A DNA stretch of 64,000 nucleotides from Epiperipatus broadwayi. Lineage: Eukaryota > Onychophora > Udeonychophora > Euonychophora > Peripatidae. A program made the translations under genes and the position numbers. Position 1 is the first letter of the stretch, and each line of letters opens with the position of its first letter. Shown here one piece after another: positions 48,049-61,090 of the stretch. Where the stretch lies: assembly GCA_028023455.1 (NCBI GenBank), contig JAQFVV010012495.1:3009711-3073710 (forward strand), given 5' to 3'. The notes beneath the pieces were generated by a model. It was not told the DNA's origin, ran no database searches, and worked only from the letters and a program-made list of their open reading frames with translations.

Positions 48049-50272
48049 TGTAACGAGCATAGACGTTCGTTACATTGTTTGTTTGTTTTTTTAAATTTAT
48101 TAAACATGAAAGTAAATTAAAAAGTTCGCATTTAAAAATTTTCTTTAAGAATTAAAAATTGAAATTAAATATCATCTTAAACTCTTATATATTAATTAAA
48201 TCGCACAGATAATGAAAAATTATTAAAATAAAACTTTATTAAAGAAAAAGTATTTTAAAACTAAATTTTAAAAAGATTTGGAGATGAAATTATATCTTTA
48301 AATTTATCTTTAAATATATTTTTGATTTGGAAAACAGGTTAATTAATCAGAAATGGAAATGATTGTTAATTAGTTAAATGTAAACCAGCTTTCGGCATTT
48401 AAATGTAAAAACACCGGTCAGATAGGAAAACAATAGAAACTGTTAGCAAATAAGAAGAAATCCCTATGGAATCGGACCGCAGTGAAAGGACCATCGCAAC
48501 GGTGACGTAATGTAAATTCAATCCTTCACATTAATATAAAAGGAAAATTTGGAAATTATTAATCGGTGACTAGTTATTGATGATTATTACGATGTAACAG
48601 CTAGGTGTTAGTGCTGAGGGGATTGAAAAAGACGCACAGCTTCAATCCCTTCAGTTCTGCTAAGAAAGGAAGAAAAATGAGCCATCGTTTCTACATTGAG
48701 GACCAACTACACTAAAAAAATCTCCGGATGGATAAATAAATCGGCCAACAGGATACCAATCTTCGGACGACGTGGGAATTCACGTTCAAACGGCAAGGAA
48801 TATATGAAGATGAACTATTTAAATAACCGTAAGAACTTTAAAATTTATGAACAGTAAATTAAAACTTTCCAGATTTAAATAATTGCAATATTATTCTATC
48901 TGACCGATACTATTTATTAATTAGTTATAATTTTATTTAATGTATTTATTTTGTAAAATCATTTCCATTTATTTATTTTTTATTCTTTTAAGTTTTATTA
49001 TGATTTTTGTTTTCCGTTAAATTAATTATAAAAATGTTAAACTTAAGTCGGGCGTGAATGGCTGTATAGATTCGTAAAGTTATATTAGGGGAGGGTAATC
49101 TTAGGTTATTTATGTCGTTGTTAGATTGGGTCAATGGATTGATATATTGATGTAGTTAGTAGATGTAATCGGAGATTCGCTACGGGCAGAATCGTTTATA
49201 TATACGCCGCACTCACCCGTTTGCCTATGGAAGGAATTATAAGACGGAGAACGCAGTTCCTTTCTATGAAGTTTTTTTTTTATTGTTCTTCTCGTTAGAT
49301 AGATGTAATATTCCTATCTGATTGAGAGTCAATGTCTTTTCTTAATTCTTTTGGTGCTGCCGTATTTCGTATTACATTGAATACATCGATGTATCAGATG
49401 GATTGATGCCAGTTTGACTGCGAATTTTAGCCTAAGGTTAAATAGGGATAGAATATTTTAATTTCAATGCAAATCTATGTAGTATTCATACTCGACCCTA
49501 AATAAAAATGCATTAAATTTAAGTTGTTTATAGACGCTTGCATGGATTGTTTATCGGTTAACTATGTTTTGCGTTTTCATATTTGATCAAAATATATAGA
49601 CATTCGATAAATAATGATACCTTACGGTGAGTATCTAAAATGTATTTATTCGGATGTCTTTTAAGTTATTGGTGACAATGCAAGTATCTTATGGTGAATA
49701 CTATTGGGTTACATATAAATTTCCCTCCGCAATTGTCAGTAATCAATAATTTTATATTTTGATCACTTATGTTTACTTTGGAATGTTTTTAACCGTGTAA
49801 TCTATGTAACCGATCTATAGCAACTTATTATAACAAGCTTTTATAATCCCATCTGTGCGAACTTAATTAAAATGTAAAATTAGAATATAATAGTAATTAA
49901 AGGTAAATTAAAATCAAAATCAAAGTTAAAAATAATGTTAAATGTTAAAATGTAAACTAATACTAAAATAATTTTAAATCTTATATATATGTGCATAAAT
50001 AAATGTTTGTACGTTAATTACTGGCAGTGGCTTATTTTATTTATTTTTTAATGTTGAAATCTAATTAGATAAGATCTTATATTATTTAATCTCTGGTATT
50101 CCACTGAGCTAGTGACATGGGCTAACGACCGGATCCAAATTTTAAAAGGAAAAAAAAAAAAATTTTTTTTGACTTACGTATCTGCCTACTTTATAAATTT
50201 TTCTAGGTTCAAATGCCTAGATGGCGCCCCGTAGTGCAGATGATGTGAAGTCGCATTTTCCGGATCGTTACA
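48049..50272 (+). mobile_element. Long solo LTR, plus strand (2.2 kb)
   Basis: Inverted partner of 40707-42824, with ends TGTAACGA and TCGTTACA between TA-rich flanks. It keeps a TTTATATATA box (49195-49204), a hairpin TGTAACGA-N10-TCGTTACA at its 5' end, and the TGGCGCCCCGTAGTGCAG block (50223-50240) near its 3' end. No open frame of note is present. It is probably a solo LTR. Together the two copies form inverted arms around the Penelope-like pair. Confidence 0.65.
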
Positions 50273-50282
50273 ATATATATAT

Positions 50283-50410
50283 ATGTAATGTTAAGTAATA
50301 TTTTAATATTAATGAACTATGAAATCATGTTAAATGTACTGTCTATTTTAAAAAATAATTGAACTGCCCTCTAGCTCTCATGTTCAATAATTTTTACAGT
50401 AAATAAAAAT
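50283..50410 (+). repeat. Half copy of the MITE at 50465-50915
   Basis: It shares 'gtaatgttaa(g/a)taatattt(t/c)aatatt', 'tcatgt' and a 'ccctctagc' centre with the palindromic MITE next to it. Confidence 0.55.
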
Positions 50411-50464
50411 ATATTAAATAAAATATATCACTTCCGGCTATATTTTAAAACTTTTTATTATAGC

Positions 50465-50915
50465 TATCTAGAACAATCACAGACAGAGAGAAAACTTAAA
50501 ACCAGCCTATATATATATATATATTAAAGTGAATTGATTTTTGCATAAATTATATTAAATTTAAAGAGCAGACATATATCATTCATTTCTAAAAGACTAT
50601 AAATATATCATATATGTAATGACAAATAATATTTTAATATTGCAGAAATATAATATCATGTAAAAGTTATCATTTCTTGCTGTAAAAAGTTATCGAGCAT
50701 GGCCGCTAGAGGGTAATTCTATTATTATTTAAAATAGACCTGGTAAATTTCACATGACATTATATTTTTTCAATATTGAAATATTATTTAACATTACATA
50801 AATGACGTGGATTTATTTATTGTAGAGTTTTATAAATGAGTCGGTTATTTGAAATCCAATTTACATTAAATTATATAGGCTGGTTTAAGTTTGTTCTCTG
50901 GCTGTTATTGATATA
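50465..50915. repeat. 450-bp palindromic MITE
   Basis: The outer ends (50475-50515 and 50870-50912) pair as 'aaacttaaaccagcctatata' against its complement, with 'acag(a/c)cagagag/aaca' outside. Inner arms (50618-50670 and 50735-50800) also pair (gtaatg-taa-taatatttt/caatatt). The centre is near 50690. It looks like a foldback DNA transposon without coding capacity. Confidence 0.8.
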
Positions 50916-50999
50916 GATACTAAAAACTTCCAGCAAGCCATATGTGCAGTAACCATTTGTAAACAAATGTAGAATGAGTCCATCTAAACTTTAATAATT

Positions 51000-51780
51000 T
51001 TAATCATTTAAAAGCATACCATTTACTGACATACTAACATAGAATGACGTACTAACATATATAGACATGAATGATATACCACCATAACATGAATACTAAC
51101 ATAGTCTAAATCATAATATCAAGACAACCATAAGTTATTCTGAAATGATTATAACTAATTATAAGGAAAATGCCGAGCCACATATTTAGCAATCCATTAA
51201 TATTAATGTAATTTCAAGACAACCATAAGTTATTCTGAAATGACTATAATTAATCCCAATCCTTTAATATTAAACTAATCATCATTTAATATAAATATAA
51301 CTTTGTAATATAGTGTATGAACTAGATAAAATAATACAGAAACACTAATAACTAATCAAAAGGAAAGACTGAACCTCATATTTAATAATTAATTAATATT
51401 AAATTAATCTTCAGTTAATAGATATAAATATAACTTTTTAGTAACCTGAAATATGTCAAATAATGTAGAAGAATTGCACACTAAAGATTAGTAAATGTAA
51501 AAGAAGAATGAGCTCACCTACACTTTAGCTTTGATTGTATATAAGCATGCCATTTAATGACATACTTATATGCAAAGTGAGAGTTATATACATTAATGTA
51601 ATTTGTGATTTATATATACTAGAATGTAACATAATTGCTAGACAAACATAAGTTATTTAGCTGTCACTATAACTAATTATAAACCAAGCTACACATTACT
51701 TTTGGACATATATAAGCATACCATTTACTGACATATTTACATGCAGAGTGTGATTTATATATTGCTGGGAAATGATCAAT
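51000..51780 (+). repeat. Degenerate dispersed tandem repeats
   Basis: The phrase 'gcat(a/g)ccattta(c/a)tgacatac' recurs at about 51014, 51546 and 51716. The phrase 'caagacaaccataagttat' recurs at 51120 and 51215 (95 bp apart). The array looks like an old, irregular satellite-like patch. Confidence 0.6.
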
Positions 51781-51799
51781 ATATTCTAAATAAAAATCT

Positions 51800-53690
51800 A
51801 ATCTAATTTAATCTAATCTAGCTCAATCGGGATCACCATTTTGTACTGAACTATCATAAAACATTAATAGTCTTTATTAAAGCCTAATTTGTTTAAGATA
51901 TATATAAAACGAAATAACAATGAGATTATCTGTTCCAGACATCAACAAATCTATCACAATTACAAAATAAACTGCAATAAGCAGGTAAATTGTGTATCAT
52001 TGCCCTAAACAATAACATATGATTAAGCTAACTATTTGATTAGTAATTGAATGAAAGTCAATTCGAATTAATAACTAAATTAGATTCCAACACGCTTTAT
52101 TAATCTATTGTTATTATAATAATTCAAATCTACTTTAATATTTAATAAACGATATTCTATTTAAATCAACAACTTTTTATATCCTTTTGGAAAACATTTT
52201 GGAAACTTATACACTCCTTTAATGTTTAGATAAATAATCTTTTACTCAAATTTACATCTAGTTTAATAAAACGTTAAATATAATGTGTAAACATTTCATT
52301 GTATCTTCCAATAAAGTGATACATAATTATTGCTTCGCTTATATTTTAAAATGGAATACTCCACGAGAATTTATTATCAACAAATCTATTAGATAATTTC
52401 TAACTCTATTATGCCCAATCACATTGTATAAAATATATCCTAAGTTTCCATAGGATGTTTATCAACTTATAATTATTAATACTATTTATTTGAATCTTCA
52501 GTCAATCGGATATGAAATTGATTTTGGTAACAATCAAGCTATATAACTATAATTGACAGTTATTCAAATCAAAGATAATATTCAATTAAGCTAGTCAATA
52601 AAATTTGTTATCTTCACTTTAGAGAAATTTAAAAAGTATTTAAGATAAGTCATTCTAAACTAATGACAAAATACGATCTATTTGGATTTTTATGACGGAA
52701 CTAGATAAGCAAAGAGATAATCAATTCTAAGCCAATGATATTGACTAATATATAATATTATATTCGAATTCAGAAATAAATATACAATTTATCTGTAAAT
52801 AAGATATTAAAAAATGATTATGTACAAAACATACCATATTTTATATCCCAGTTCACTTACCGAGTTGAGTTTGTATCTTTGATCGAATAACAAAAATCAT
52901 CTTACGCAATCCAAAGAAAGAATTAAACAGATTTGTAGCATTTAAATCAACTCAATTTATTGGATTATAAAAAAAAATGGTAACATTAATAACAAAATAC
53001 AACAGAAGATTAATCGATATTTGTAATTAATTGAAATTAATAAAAGTGATAAGATTTATGTGTGTAACTCTAAAATATGTTGTGAAACAATTATGACATG
53101 TATAAAAAAATGAATGAAAGGAGAGATTTTGAATGTCTTAATGACAATTTAAAAATAACAGATACCAAAAGTATATATGTAATCAAATAAAAATGAATTC
53201 TATTTGTTCATTAACATAATAATCGATAAACAAATATAAAATAAAACTATATATTTAAACCTCTTTTCTGTCCAATATTTCAAACTAAATTTTACACATA
53301 CAAAAGTCAAATTGGATATTTAAAAAACATTGAGTCGCATTAACATATATATATAATCAGACAAGAGTTTAAATAGATTGACAAAAAATCAAGTCAGATG
53401 ACCTAATTTTAATAAAGCTCGCATTTACAAATGTTATATATAGAGTAAGTTAAAAACAAACCCTTAACAAGCTTCAAAAATACCCTCAATAATCAGTAAA
53501 GGAATCTCTCCGAGCCTTTCATTGCATAAATTCTATTTTACCTAAATATACGCTATTTATGATTTAAAATAAAATATAAATTATTTTTTTAAAAATATAT
53601 AAATATGCACACATATGCATAAAAAAAATCATACCCTAAGTCTGTTCATTTTCATTATCCATTAATTCATCGTAGCTTTTTTATCTTCAA
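51800..53690. other. Intronic DNA, nothing recognised
   Basis: AT-rich sequence without a recognisable reading frame, RNA or repeat. Confidence 0.4.
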
Positions 53691-53692
53691 TC

Positions 53693-54049
53693 CTAAGATG
53701 TAGAGATGAGTTTATTTCCTTGAGTAGAAAAAATATAAGTTGAACTTTTAATGTTTCCTTTAATGTATATAGATCCAGCTTTCAAAACAACTGGTAAAAA
53801 CAAATATATATATATTTTACCGGCTTCAATTTTTTTTTCCTTTTCATTAGCAATAATGTTCAGATAGAATAATCCCGTTAAATCAAGTGAAGAATTTGAT
53901 ATTAACATTTTTTCCTTCCCTTTCTTTATATTAGGGGAGTGTTTGTATTGCTTATTAATAACACGAATTGATCCAGGTGATCCTGAATATTTTCTTGGCT
54001 TGAAATATAGTATCCCTCGAATACAATGGTAGTTATATTCGAAAGACAA
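53693..54049 (-). CDS. Hypothetical 118-residue ORF
   Basis: An open minus-strand frame of 118 codons, Lys/Ile-rich and without Cys-rich or membrane segments. It ends in a strand-like stretch, KIYIYLFLPVV then KAGSIYIKGN. It weakly resembles the ORF at 5205-5591. A TA tract (54121-54133) lies upstream. In this AT-rich DNA a frame of this length could be chance. I do not recognise a family. Confidence 0.22.
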   Translation of the reverse strand: MSFEYNYHCIRGILYFKPRKYSGSPGSIRVINKQYKHSPNIKKGKEKMLISNSSLDLTGLFYLNIIANEKEKKIEAGKIYIYLFLPVVLKAGSIYIKGNIKSSTYIFSTQGNKLISTS

Positions 54050-54059
54050 TGGGCAGAAA

Positions 54060-55145
54060 CTGTTTCATCGAAATATTGAGAACTAATCAAAAATAACACA
54101 CGATTTAACCCAAAAACTATTATATATATATATAGACAAGAAGCTGCTAGTTTTAATATTCAGGATTCATGAGATTTGAGTTGATACATTTTTTTTTATA
54201 GTTTATCAGCAGTTGAGGAGAGTTACGAAATTAATCGAAAGTATTTCTGTGAATATAATAGTTAATTACTGTTATATTTATTATTTTTGTTGTTATTATA
54301 CAATATACACATATGTATATATATACGTGTGTCTGTATGTGTGTAGTAATTAATTAAACATACATAAATAACATAAATATATAATAATATTGTAACATTA
54401 ATTTTAATAGACACCTTCTACAGATATTTTAAGCAGCAGTATTTGATTTCAAAAAAATCATTCTCTGTTAGATATATTTTTCTGATAGTTGCATCATTAT
54501 TGACAGCCTGAAGATTAGTTGAGACTCCAGGAAACATAGAAATACAATCTCTGTATAATCTCAATTGTATTGCTGAATTTGATCTTAATGTTTTAAAATA
54601 ATCTTAATGATAATTTAATTAAAACTGATTATTCCAGCTTAATCTTTTTGCACAATGCAGAACATTCATTCAAACTCATTTTTAAATAATTTAGTTTTCA
54701 AATAAATATTTAAATATGCAAATATTTAAGTAAACTCCTTTTAAATATTACTAACATTAGTTTTGTCTTAGATCTTCTATATTGATTTTATTACCAATAA
54801 GACAGCACAGAAACATTATTCAAAGCATTTGTTATTACTTATTAGTTACATTGAACTTTCAAGATAATATTTATAATTATATACAGCAATGGACTATTAG
54901 TACAATTACTCACAAGTTAAATTGCCCTAAACATTCAACCATGCAAATATAAGTATGCTAACATGCCAATAATACAAATAAATTCTTATGGGCAAAATTT
55001 GCCCAAAGTCACTTTACTAAATAATTTTTACAACTATGTTGTGAAGGAATTGTTCAAAATTATTAAACAGTGTCTATATTATTATGTTCTTGCAAATTTA
55101 TTAATGTCTATTAGCTCTCATGTACACTTTAGCATTGCTTGTGAG
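54060..55145. other. Intronic DNA with a small TA tract, nothing else recognised
   Basis: TA/GT tracts occur near 54121 and 54310-54345. Short frames (for example 54963-55157) have no domain. Confidence 0.4.
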
Positions 55146-55149
55146 TCAA

Positions 55150-58100
55150 TCCGATAGTCTCTTTCTTTTATTGCTTTAATTTTCTTGATGAATCCTATTA
55201 GAGGGTCCATGCAACTTGAGTCAAACAAGAGTGAATACCCAGTTGGCCATATACTATACAATAGGAAGGTGGCACTTTTATTTCCCCCAAATTGCCCAAA
55301 CCAACCCTCTGAATTAAAGTCATCATCAATGGATCTTTCCTTTTGAAAATTGAATGAATTATAGTTTTGCAGTCATTCAATTTAATACATCTGTTAAAAA
55401 TGTGTCTACTAGTCTCTTCTTTGATATTGCATAAAGAACACGTATCATCAATTGACTTGTATTCCTCTGTTTTTTTACCAAAAAAGCTACCTGTGGGAAG
55501 CACATCAAGATTGATCTTAACCAAAAAATCAAAGTATTTTGGCTACAGGCTCCACCATTTAAATTTTATAAGAGGCCAAATATGGTTATATTAAGAGTTG
55601 AACTTATTGGCATGATTGAATCATAAATGAGGTTATAGGCCTCCAAGTATCTCATTTTAATGGGTTTGGCCTGATTTGGAACTAAATTCATTTTGGTAAC
55701 TTTACTTAATAAATCAGAGCCAACAATCCTCTCTATGAGGAGGAGTATCCATGGCAACACATCAATTTAAAAAAATCGTTTTGAAATTATGTTGTTAAGT
55801 CTATAAACAGATTGAAGGCATGCTGGAGCCAAAACACCTGTAACAAATGTAGCCCCAGGCCATTCAATTTGGTAGGCATTTGCATCTTCCAGAGTTTATG
55901 CTACAGTCTGCCTCACCACAGAAGGCAAGAACAAATTGAGTTGATGCCAAGTGAATGAATTTCCCAGTGAATTTCACAAACGGCATGAAGAAAGTGATCC
56001 TCGGGAATAACAATATGTTAAGGAGAACCTATAAAGAGGTGTATACTTTTCTCAAAGAACCAATGATTTTATTAAAGGCTGCCATTATTGAGTTTTGAAT
56101 CTTCTTCCTCATTGCTAAAGGTGAGAGGTTAAAAGCAAGGCCAAGAAATTTGGTAGGTTTAGCTGTGAAGGTGGAAGGGATGTTGTCAACCAAGGACAAT
56201 CTCCATGCTGCCAATTTTTCCAAGTTGAAGCATAATCTCTATTCACTAAAAAATTGTGACATTAATTTCATGAGCCCACGGATGTATTTATGGCATGGTA
56301 AAAACCTCACCAGGTCATCCATGTATGAAATGTGATGTATGTACTTTTTAACACTGGGGACAGATACTCCAAGAAGATTATGTTCAATGGATTTTAGGAA
56401 GAAGTTTTTAGCTGTGAAGGTGGAAGGGATGTTGTCAACCAAGGACAATCTCCATGCTGCCAACTTTTTCAAGTTGAAGCATAATCTCTATTCACTAAAA
56501 AATTGTGACATTAATTTCATGAGCCCACGGATGTATTTATGGCATGGTAAAAACCTCACCAGGTCATCCATGTATGAAATGTGATGTATGTACTTTTTAA
56601 CACTGGGGACATACTCCAAGAAGATTATGTTCAATGGATTTTAGGAAGAAGTTCACATATCCATGTATGAAATGTGATGTATGTACTTTTTAACACTGGG
56701 GACAGATACTCCAAGAAGATTATGTTCAATGGATTTTAGGAAGAAGTTCACATATAAAATAAATAAGAGGGCTCTCAACAGAGAGACCTGAGGGATAGTT
56801 TCAGTTGGGGTGAAAGATTTAGATAATTTTCCATTCAATGATATAAAAATACACCTATCCATCAGAATATTGGAATAATATTAATAATTCCAGCAGGAAT
56901 GTCCAGTTTGCCCAGCAGCTGAACTCAGTGTGGAATATTGACAGAGTCAAATGCTTCCACAATGTCCAGCTGCATGACAATGGGTTTGGATCTTGTATGC
57001 CTTCTTGCATTGTTTACTATTAACTTAAAGAGGCTAATAGCCTCTGCAGTAAATGCTCCTTATTTTGTGAATTAGAAGCTCAATATATGTGATAGAATCT
57101 TATCCTGGAGTTTATCCTTGATTATGGATTCTATGCTTTTTATTATCAATGGTGTTATGGATATGGCATAGATTCTCAAGAGGGGAAGGTACTATCCCCC
57201 CTTGAGAAATGTCACCATAGCAATCGAATAAAGCCCATCAATTAACAGTGGGTGTGCAGCTAGGAAGTTCACTATATTTAGGATTATTAATATAGCAAAG
57301 GCTTGAAGGTGTTTGAAAGATAAATATTGGAATACCATGGAGACCTGGGTGCATCCTGTCTGGCATTGAGGCAAATTTAGAATGGATATCTGCCCCAGAA
57401 ATGCCATGACTCATCTCGCTAGGCTCATGACTCAACTCTTGCTCATGATGAACATCAGTGTCTGCCAGTTTGCTCTGATAATAAATTAGAATTTGCTTTA
57501 ACATTGGAATACCAGTATAGATGTTTTCTCCTATCTTAATCACTACTGGTGTCTTTGATTTATTCTGGAAAACTGAGCACCCACCTAACATAGCCTCTGG
57601 TAAAGGTATGCAGTTTAGAGAGATAGAATTGGGATTTCTTGGTTTCCACATATTCAAGGAGAGTCTGTTGTATGTTGTAAAACTGCTCCTTTAGTGCTAT
57701 GATTGTTTGAACTGTAGAGTGTGTTGGAGGGATTTCTTTTAAGGTTTTCTGTATCACCTCCATTTTATGAAGTAGGGCAGTTGGTTCTTTGTTCTTCCTG
57801 GTATAGTATTTTATTAGAGAGGACAAAATATGAATGAAAGCAAACCGACCCTCAGCCGGAGCAAGAGAAAGGATGCCAAATTTTTTTTTAAAAAATATAG
57901 TCCTCAGGGATTCTTGCTTCTGGGGCTGCTGACTTAAGTTATATTCTAATTGTTGGCTTGGTATGTGCAAAGGATTGGGAGGGGGCAGATATGTGGACAA
58001 TGAGATAATTACAGCATGGTGGTCAAAAAATGCAATGGGAAATAGTACTGGGTTAATGAAGAAATGTAATCCCTGCAAATAATAGAGAAGGTCTATTAAT

Positions 58101-58450
58101 ATGGAATATTGTCTGGTATAAAAAAAGCAGGCATCAGGTGGGAAAAAACCCTGTGTACACATCAAGTGAGTATTCAGAAAGTGCACATATTTATGGTTAA
58201 ATTGTTCGTAGCTAAGATTGAACTCCCCAAGTAAGAACACGGGAAAAGGATTGGGAATTTCATCCCATATTAATTAATGTATTATAAATCAATGATATCT
58301 TCCTTTTAAGATTGAGGAAAATGATATTAAAATTACATGCATTGATGGTAATTGTTGAAAAAAATAGTTTGTTATTGAGTAGACTTATTCTGAAACTTTG
58401 AACCGGCAAATTATGTGGGATAAGAATTGCAACTCCCGCGCCGCTGAGGG
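55150..58450 (-). pseudogene. Decayed non-LTR retrotransposon (LINE), minus strand
   Basis: Reading down the minus strand: an AP-endonuclease C-terminal half (GVAILIPHNLP near 58420; the catalytic GDFN box as GEFN at 58225; the SDH box as DHH near 58015), a 170-residue linker, and RT pieces in shifting frames. These include PQVSLLRALLFILYV, matching the G-PQG-PLSPLLF motif, near 56790-56745, and the active site SYMDDLV near 56320 and again near 56570. A C-terminal zinc motif, CSLCNIKEETSRHIFNRC, lies near 55430. Many stops and frameshifts are present, the 5' part is missing, and no clear 3' tail is seen. The layout fits an APE-type LINE, perhaps L1/Tx1-like; the clade call is tentative. Confidence 0.75.
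56162..56755. repeat. 249-bp tandem duplication in the LINE RT region
   Basis: The segment starting 'gctgtgaaggtggaaggg' at 56162 repeats at 56411 (period 249 bp) with very few differences. A third, partial copy begins at about 56661 after a 93-bp offset and carries the 'atgtatgaaatgtg' to 'aggaagaagtt' part. The RT active-site codons are thus present more than once. Near identity of the units means the duplication is much younger than the decay of the LINE. Confidence 0.9.
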
Positions 58451-58459
58451 GTAAAAAAA

Positions 58460-59400
58460 TATGTTAGTTAAATTATTACTGAATTAAGTTTTAAACTTTG
58501 AAGTATAGAAATATTTTATTATGTCTGGTAGTCATTTGTTGTGATCAAATATTGTCACTTGAAAAGCCATATTTTTTTTTATAAAGAGCATTAGTTAAAA
58601 TTAACATCAATAATATTATATTTATATAATGATAGCACTATATAAGCTGTATTATTTAAAAAAAAAACATACAGTTTATCTTAGTAGAAAACTTTATAGA
58701 GATTAAAGAAAGAAAATCATGCAATAAATAAGAAAAATAAAAACCAGAATATAATTAAAGATTGAATTTTTCATGTAATAAGAGTTTTGCTATATTATTG
58801 AAATGGTAATAACTCTTTCTAAAACTCTTTCTAAAACTTTTTCTAAAACTGTAACACTTTTAGGATAACATAAAGTAATTGACTCTATTGATTAAATTAA
58901 TAATAATCAATATAAAATATGAAGTGGGACCGTGGCCCTGAGCTTTGTTGTGCAAAGTCCGAGTCATAATGAGGATTATTACATATGATATTTTAAAATA
59001 AAAACTACAATATTTCAACATGTGTATATGCACCTAATAAAGTTATTTACTAATTTAATTAGATTCTAGGTCTATGAATTATTTAAACAGGCTTTAGGCT
59101 ACATAGCAAATATTGCCTCACTAAATAAGCTGAGCAAAGAAAATCACAATAAAATAGGTTAATAATATACAATATTGATGTTGGTAAAGTTAAGATTCTG
59201 CTGGATTTTATTAAACTAGAAGCGATTCTTCAACAAACAAATAAAAAGCTCTTATTTATTAAATGCTAACAAATACTAATACTGTTTATTAGTAGCTGGA
59301 TAATATTAATGGTAACGTAAATGTGAAAATAAGACACCATAAAATGAATTACTTATTCTGCAAATATTTTTAGTAGTTAGTTTATATAAAGTCTAATTGT
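58460..59400. other. Intronic DNA, nothing recognised
   Basis: AT-rich sequence without recognisable features, apart from a short triplet of 'aaaactctttct'-like repeats near 58815-58850. Confidence 0.4.
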
Positions 59401-59409
59401 TAGAAGAGA

Positions 59410-59580
59410 TGATAATAGATAGACAATTGAAATCTTAAGCTGGATTCCAAACTATTGTAAAAGACCTAGAAAAAGACCACGTGTGAGATGTATGTATAAA
59501 ATAAGGAAATGTGCTTTGTTGATGTGGAGAAGACAGGGTGAAAATAATGATGATAATGAATTGCTTTGAAAATTAGCTCA
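59410..59580 (+). mobile_element. RTE-like LINE 3' end (diverged)
   Basis: It shares with the other RTE tails the order gataatagat(g/a)gacaa, then gattcca, then gtaaaagacctag(a)aaaagaccac, gtgagatg, gatgtggagaag and aatgatgataatg. The frame is lost. Confidence 0.55.
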
Positions 59581-59785
59581 TGGTATTATAAGCTGTAGGA
59601 ATATAAATTTTAAAAACTTCATACTATAATTGCGGTTCAGAAATTTAATTATTTTTGCATATCCACTTTTTAAATTAAATTTGCCATTAAAAAATAATTT
59701 TTAAAGATTAACTGACTGAAAATAATATATTGGTAAACAAATGAATAATTTTTGAAAATCATATTGGATTACTATTGTTTTCAGT

Positions 59786-59900
59786 GGCTCACATATTGTT
59801 GTGTGGGTAAATCGAAGCTATACAAATAGTATAAACCAATATCGGAGTTAAGTAAGCGTGATTAATAGCCAATCAGGATAGAACCGATTATTGAGAGGTA
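59786..59900 (+). pseudogene. Possible 5S rRNA-derived sequence
   Basis: The stretch CCAATATCGGAGTTAAGTAA, followed by GCGT, TTAATAG, GGATAGAACCG and GAGAGG, parallels the conserved 3' half of 5S rRNA: (CCGAT..CGAAGTTAAGCAGCGT)-like box A region, GGTTAGTA, GGATGGGnGACCG. Upstream, the 'gtggctcacatattgttgtg' part is not convincing. It could be a degenerate 5S pseudogene or the head of a 5S-derived SINE. Confidence 0.35.
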
Positions 59901-61024
59901 ATTAATATATAAAAATACAAGAACTATATATTAAAACAAGAAAATAAGCTATTAACTATTTTATCAGTCTTCAAACTGTTTGCTCTATGCAGTGAAGTGT
60001 GTCCTTCAGTCTATATTATGTATTCCTGTAGAATTTCTGAGGATAAAGGAATTCAGAAAAAATTGCTTATATGTGATAGCTGCGGGGTGAAAACCAAGAC
60101 ATGTAAGAAAAATATCCAACACATAAAACATTTACATCAAAATATATATTATTCCAGAATGTTAAAAATTAGAACCTCATTAACAATATAATTTTTTACT
60201 TTTAATAATAAACATCGGCAACTTAATAACTGTTTTTAACAAGTGATTTGAGAGTGTGTTGAGGATTACATATTTATATATCTGAAGGGGTATGTTTTTA
60301 CTTTACTCTTACATAATGTTAAGAATGGTTAAACATTTTAATAAACGTGGGTAGATATATGTTCAAATATACATGTTATTTAACATATAAGGCGATCTAA
60401 GTGTTTATATATGTGGAACATGGCATAATACTTTACAGTTTTCATGATTCTTGCAGTTATTATTAAAATTTTAAAATAAATTAGCAGTAGTTATATTTTC
60501 TCTTTCCATTATTAATCTTGTTTGATGACCTAAAAGTTATTTATATATGTTATCATGGATTATTCCCACGTGCAACTAAATTCCAAAAGCTTTAAATTCT
60601 GCTAAGTCACTGGTAAAGTAGTAGAAGAGAGTAAGATTGTTTAAAGAATAGTAACAATAAACAAATGAGTTTATTCTACATAAGGTGATTTTATAGAGTT
60701 GAGAAATATTCATATCCTCAACACAAATATTTTGTACAAGCCTATATTTATTTGTGGTTAGTCCAGAGAATTGCTCTGGAATATAATCCATTCATCGGTA
60801 GAACATTATTAAAATTAGCCTTTAGCTAATCATATTATATAAAGTGATGATGATACATGGTTATAAAATGAACTCAGATACTTATTACTTTTTTGTATTG
60901 GATTAATAAGAAAATTTGATAAGGTGAAGATTATATTTATCATCATCTTGATGTCTCCTTCCACTACTTACTGTGTAATTGTTGGCCAAAATAAACAAAG
61001 AATATATATATATATATTCCACCT

Positions 61025-61090
61025 CTTATTGCTAAAATGAGGTTACCTTGACAACAGTTTGAAATTCTTGATTATTATCTATATTGGGAT
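61025..61090 (-). repeat. Small interspersed repeat (CAATCAACAAT family), diverged
   Basis: The inverted phrase gaggttaccttgacaacagttt and 'tatattgggatt' match the family at 36215. Adjacent TA tracts flank it. Confidence 0.55.

Noticed and set aside
56150-56584. Plus-strand frames over the duplicated segment
   Set aside because: They are antisense to the LINE RT and repeat only because the DNA is duplicated.
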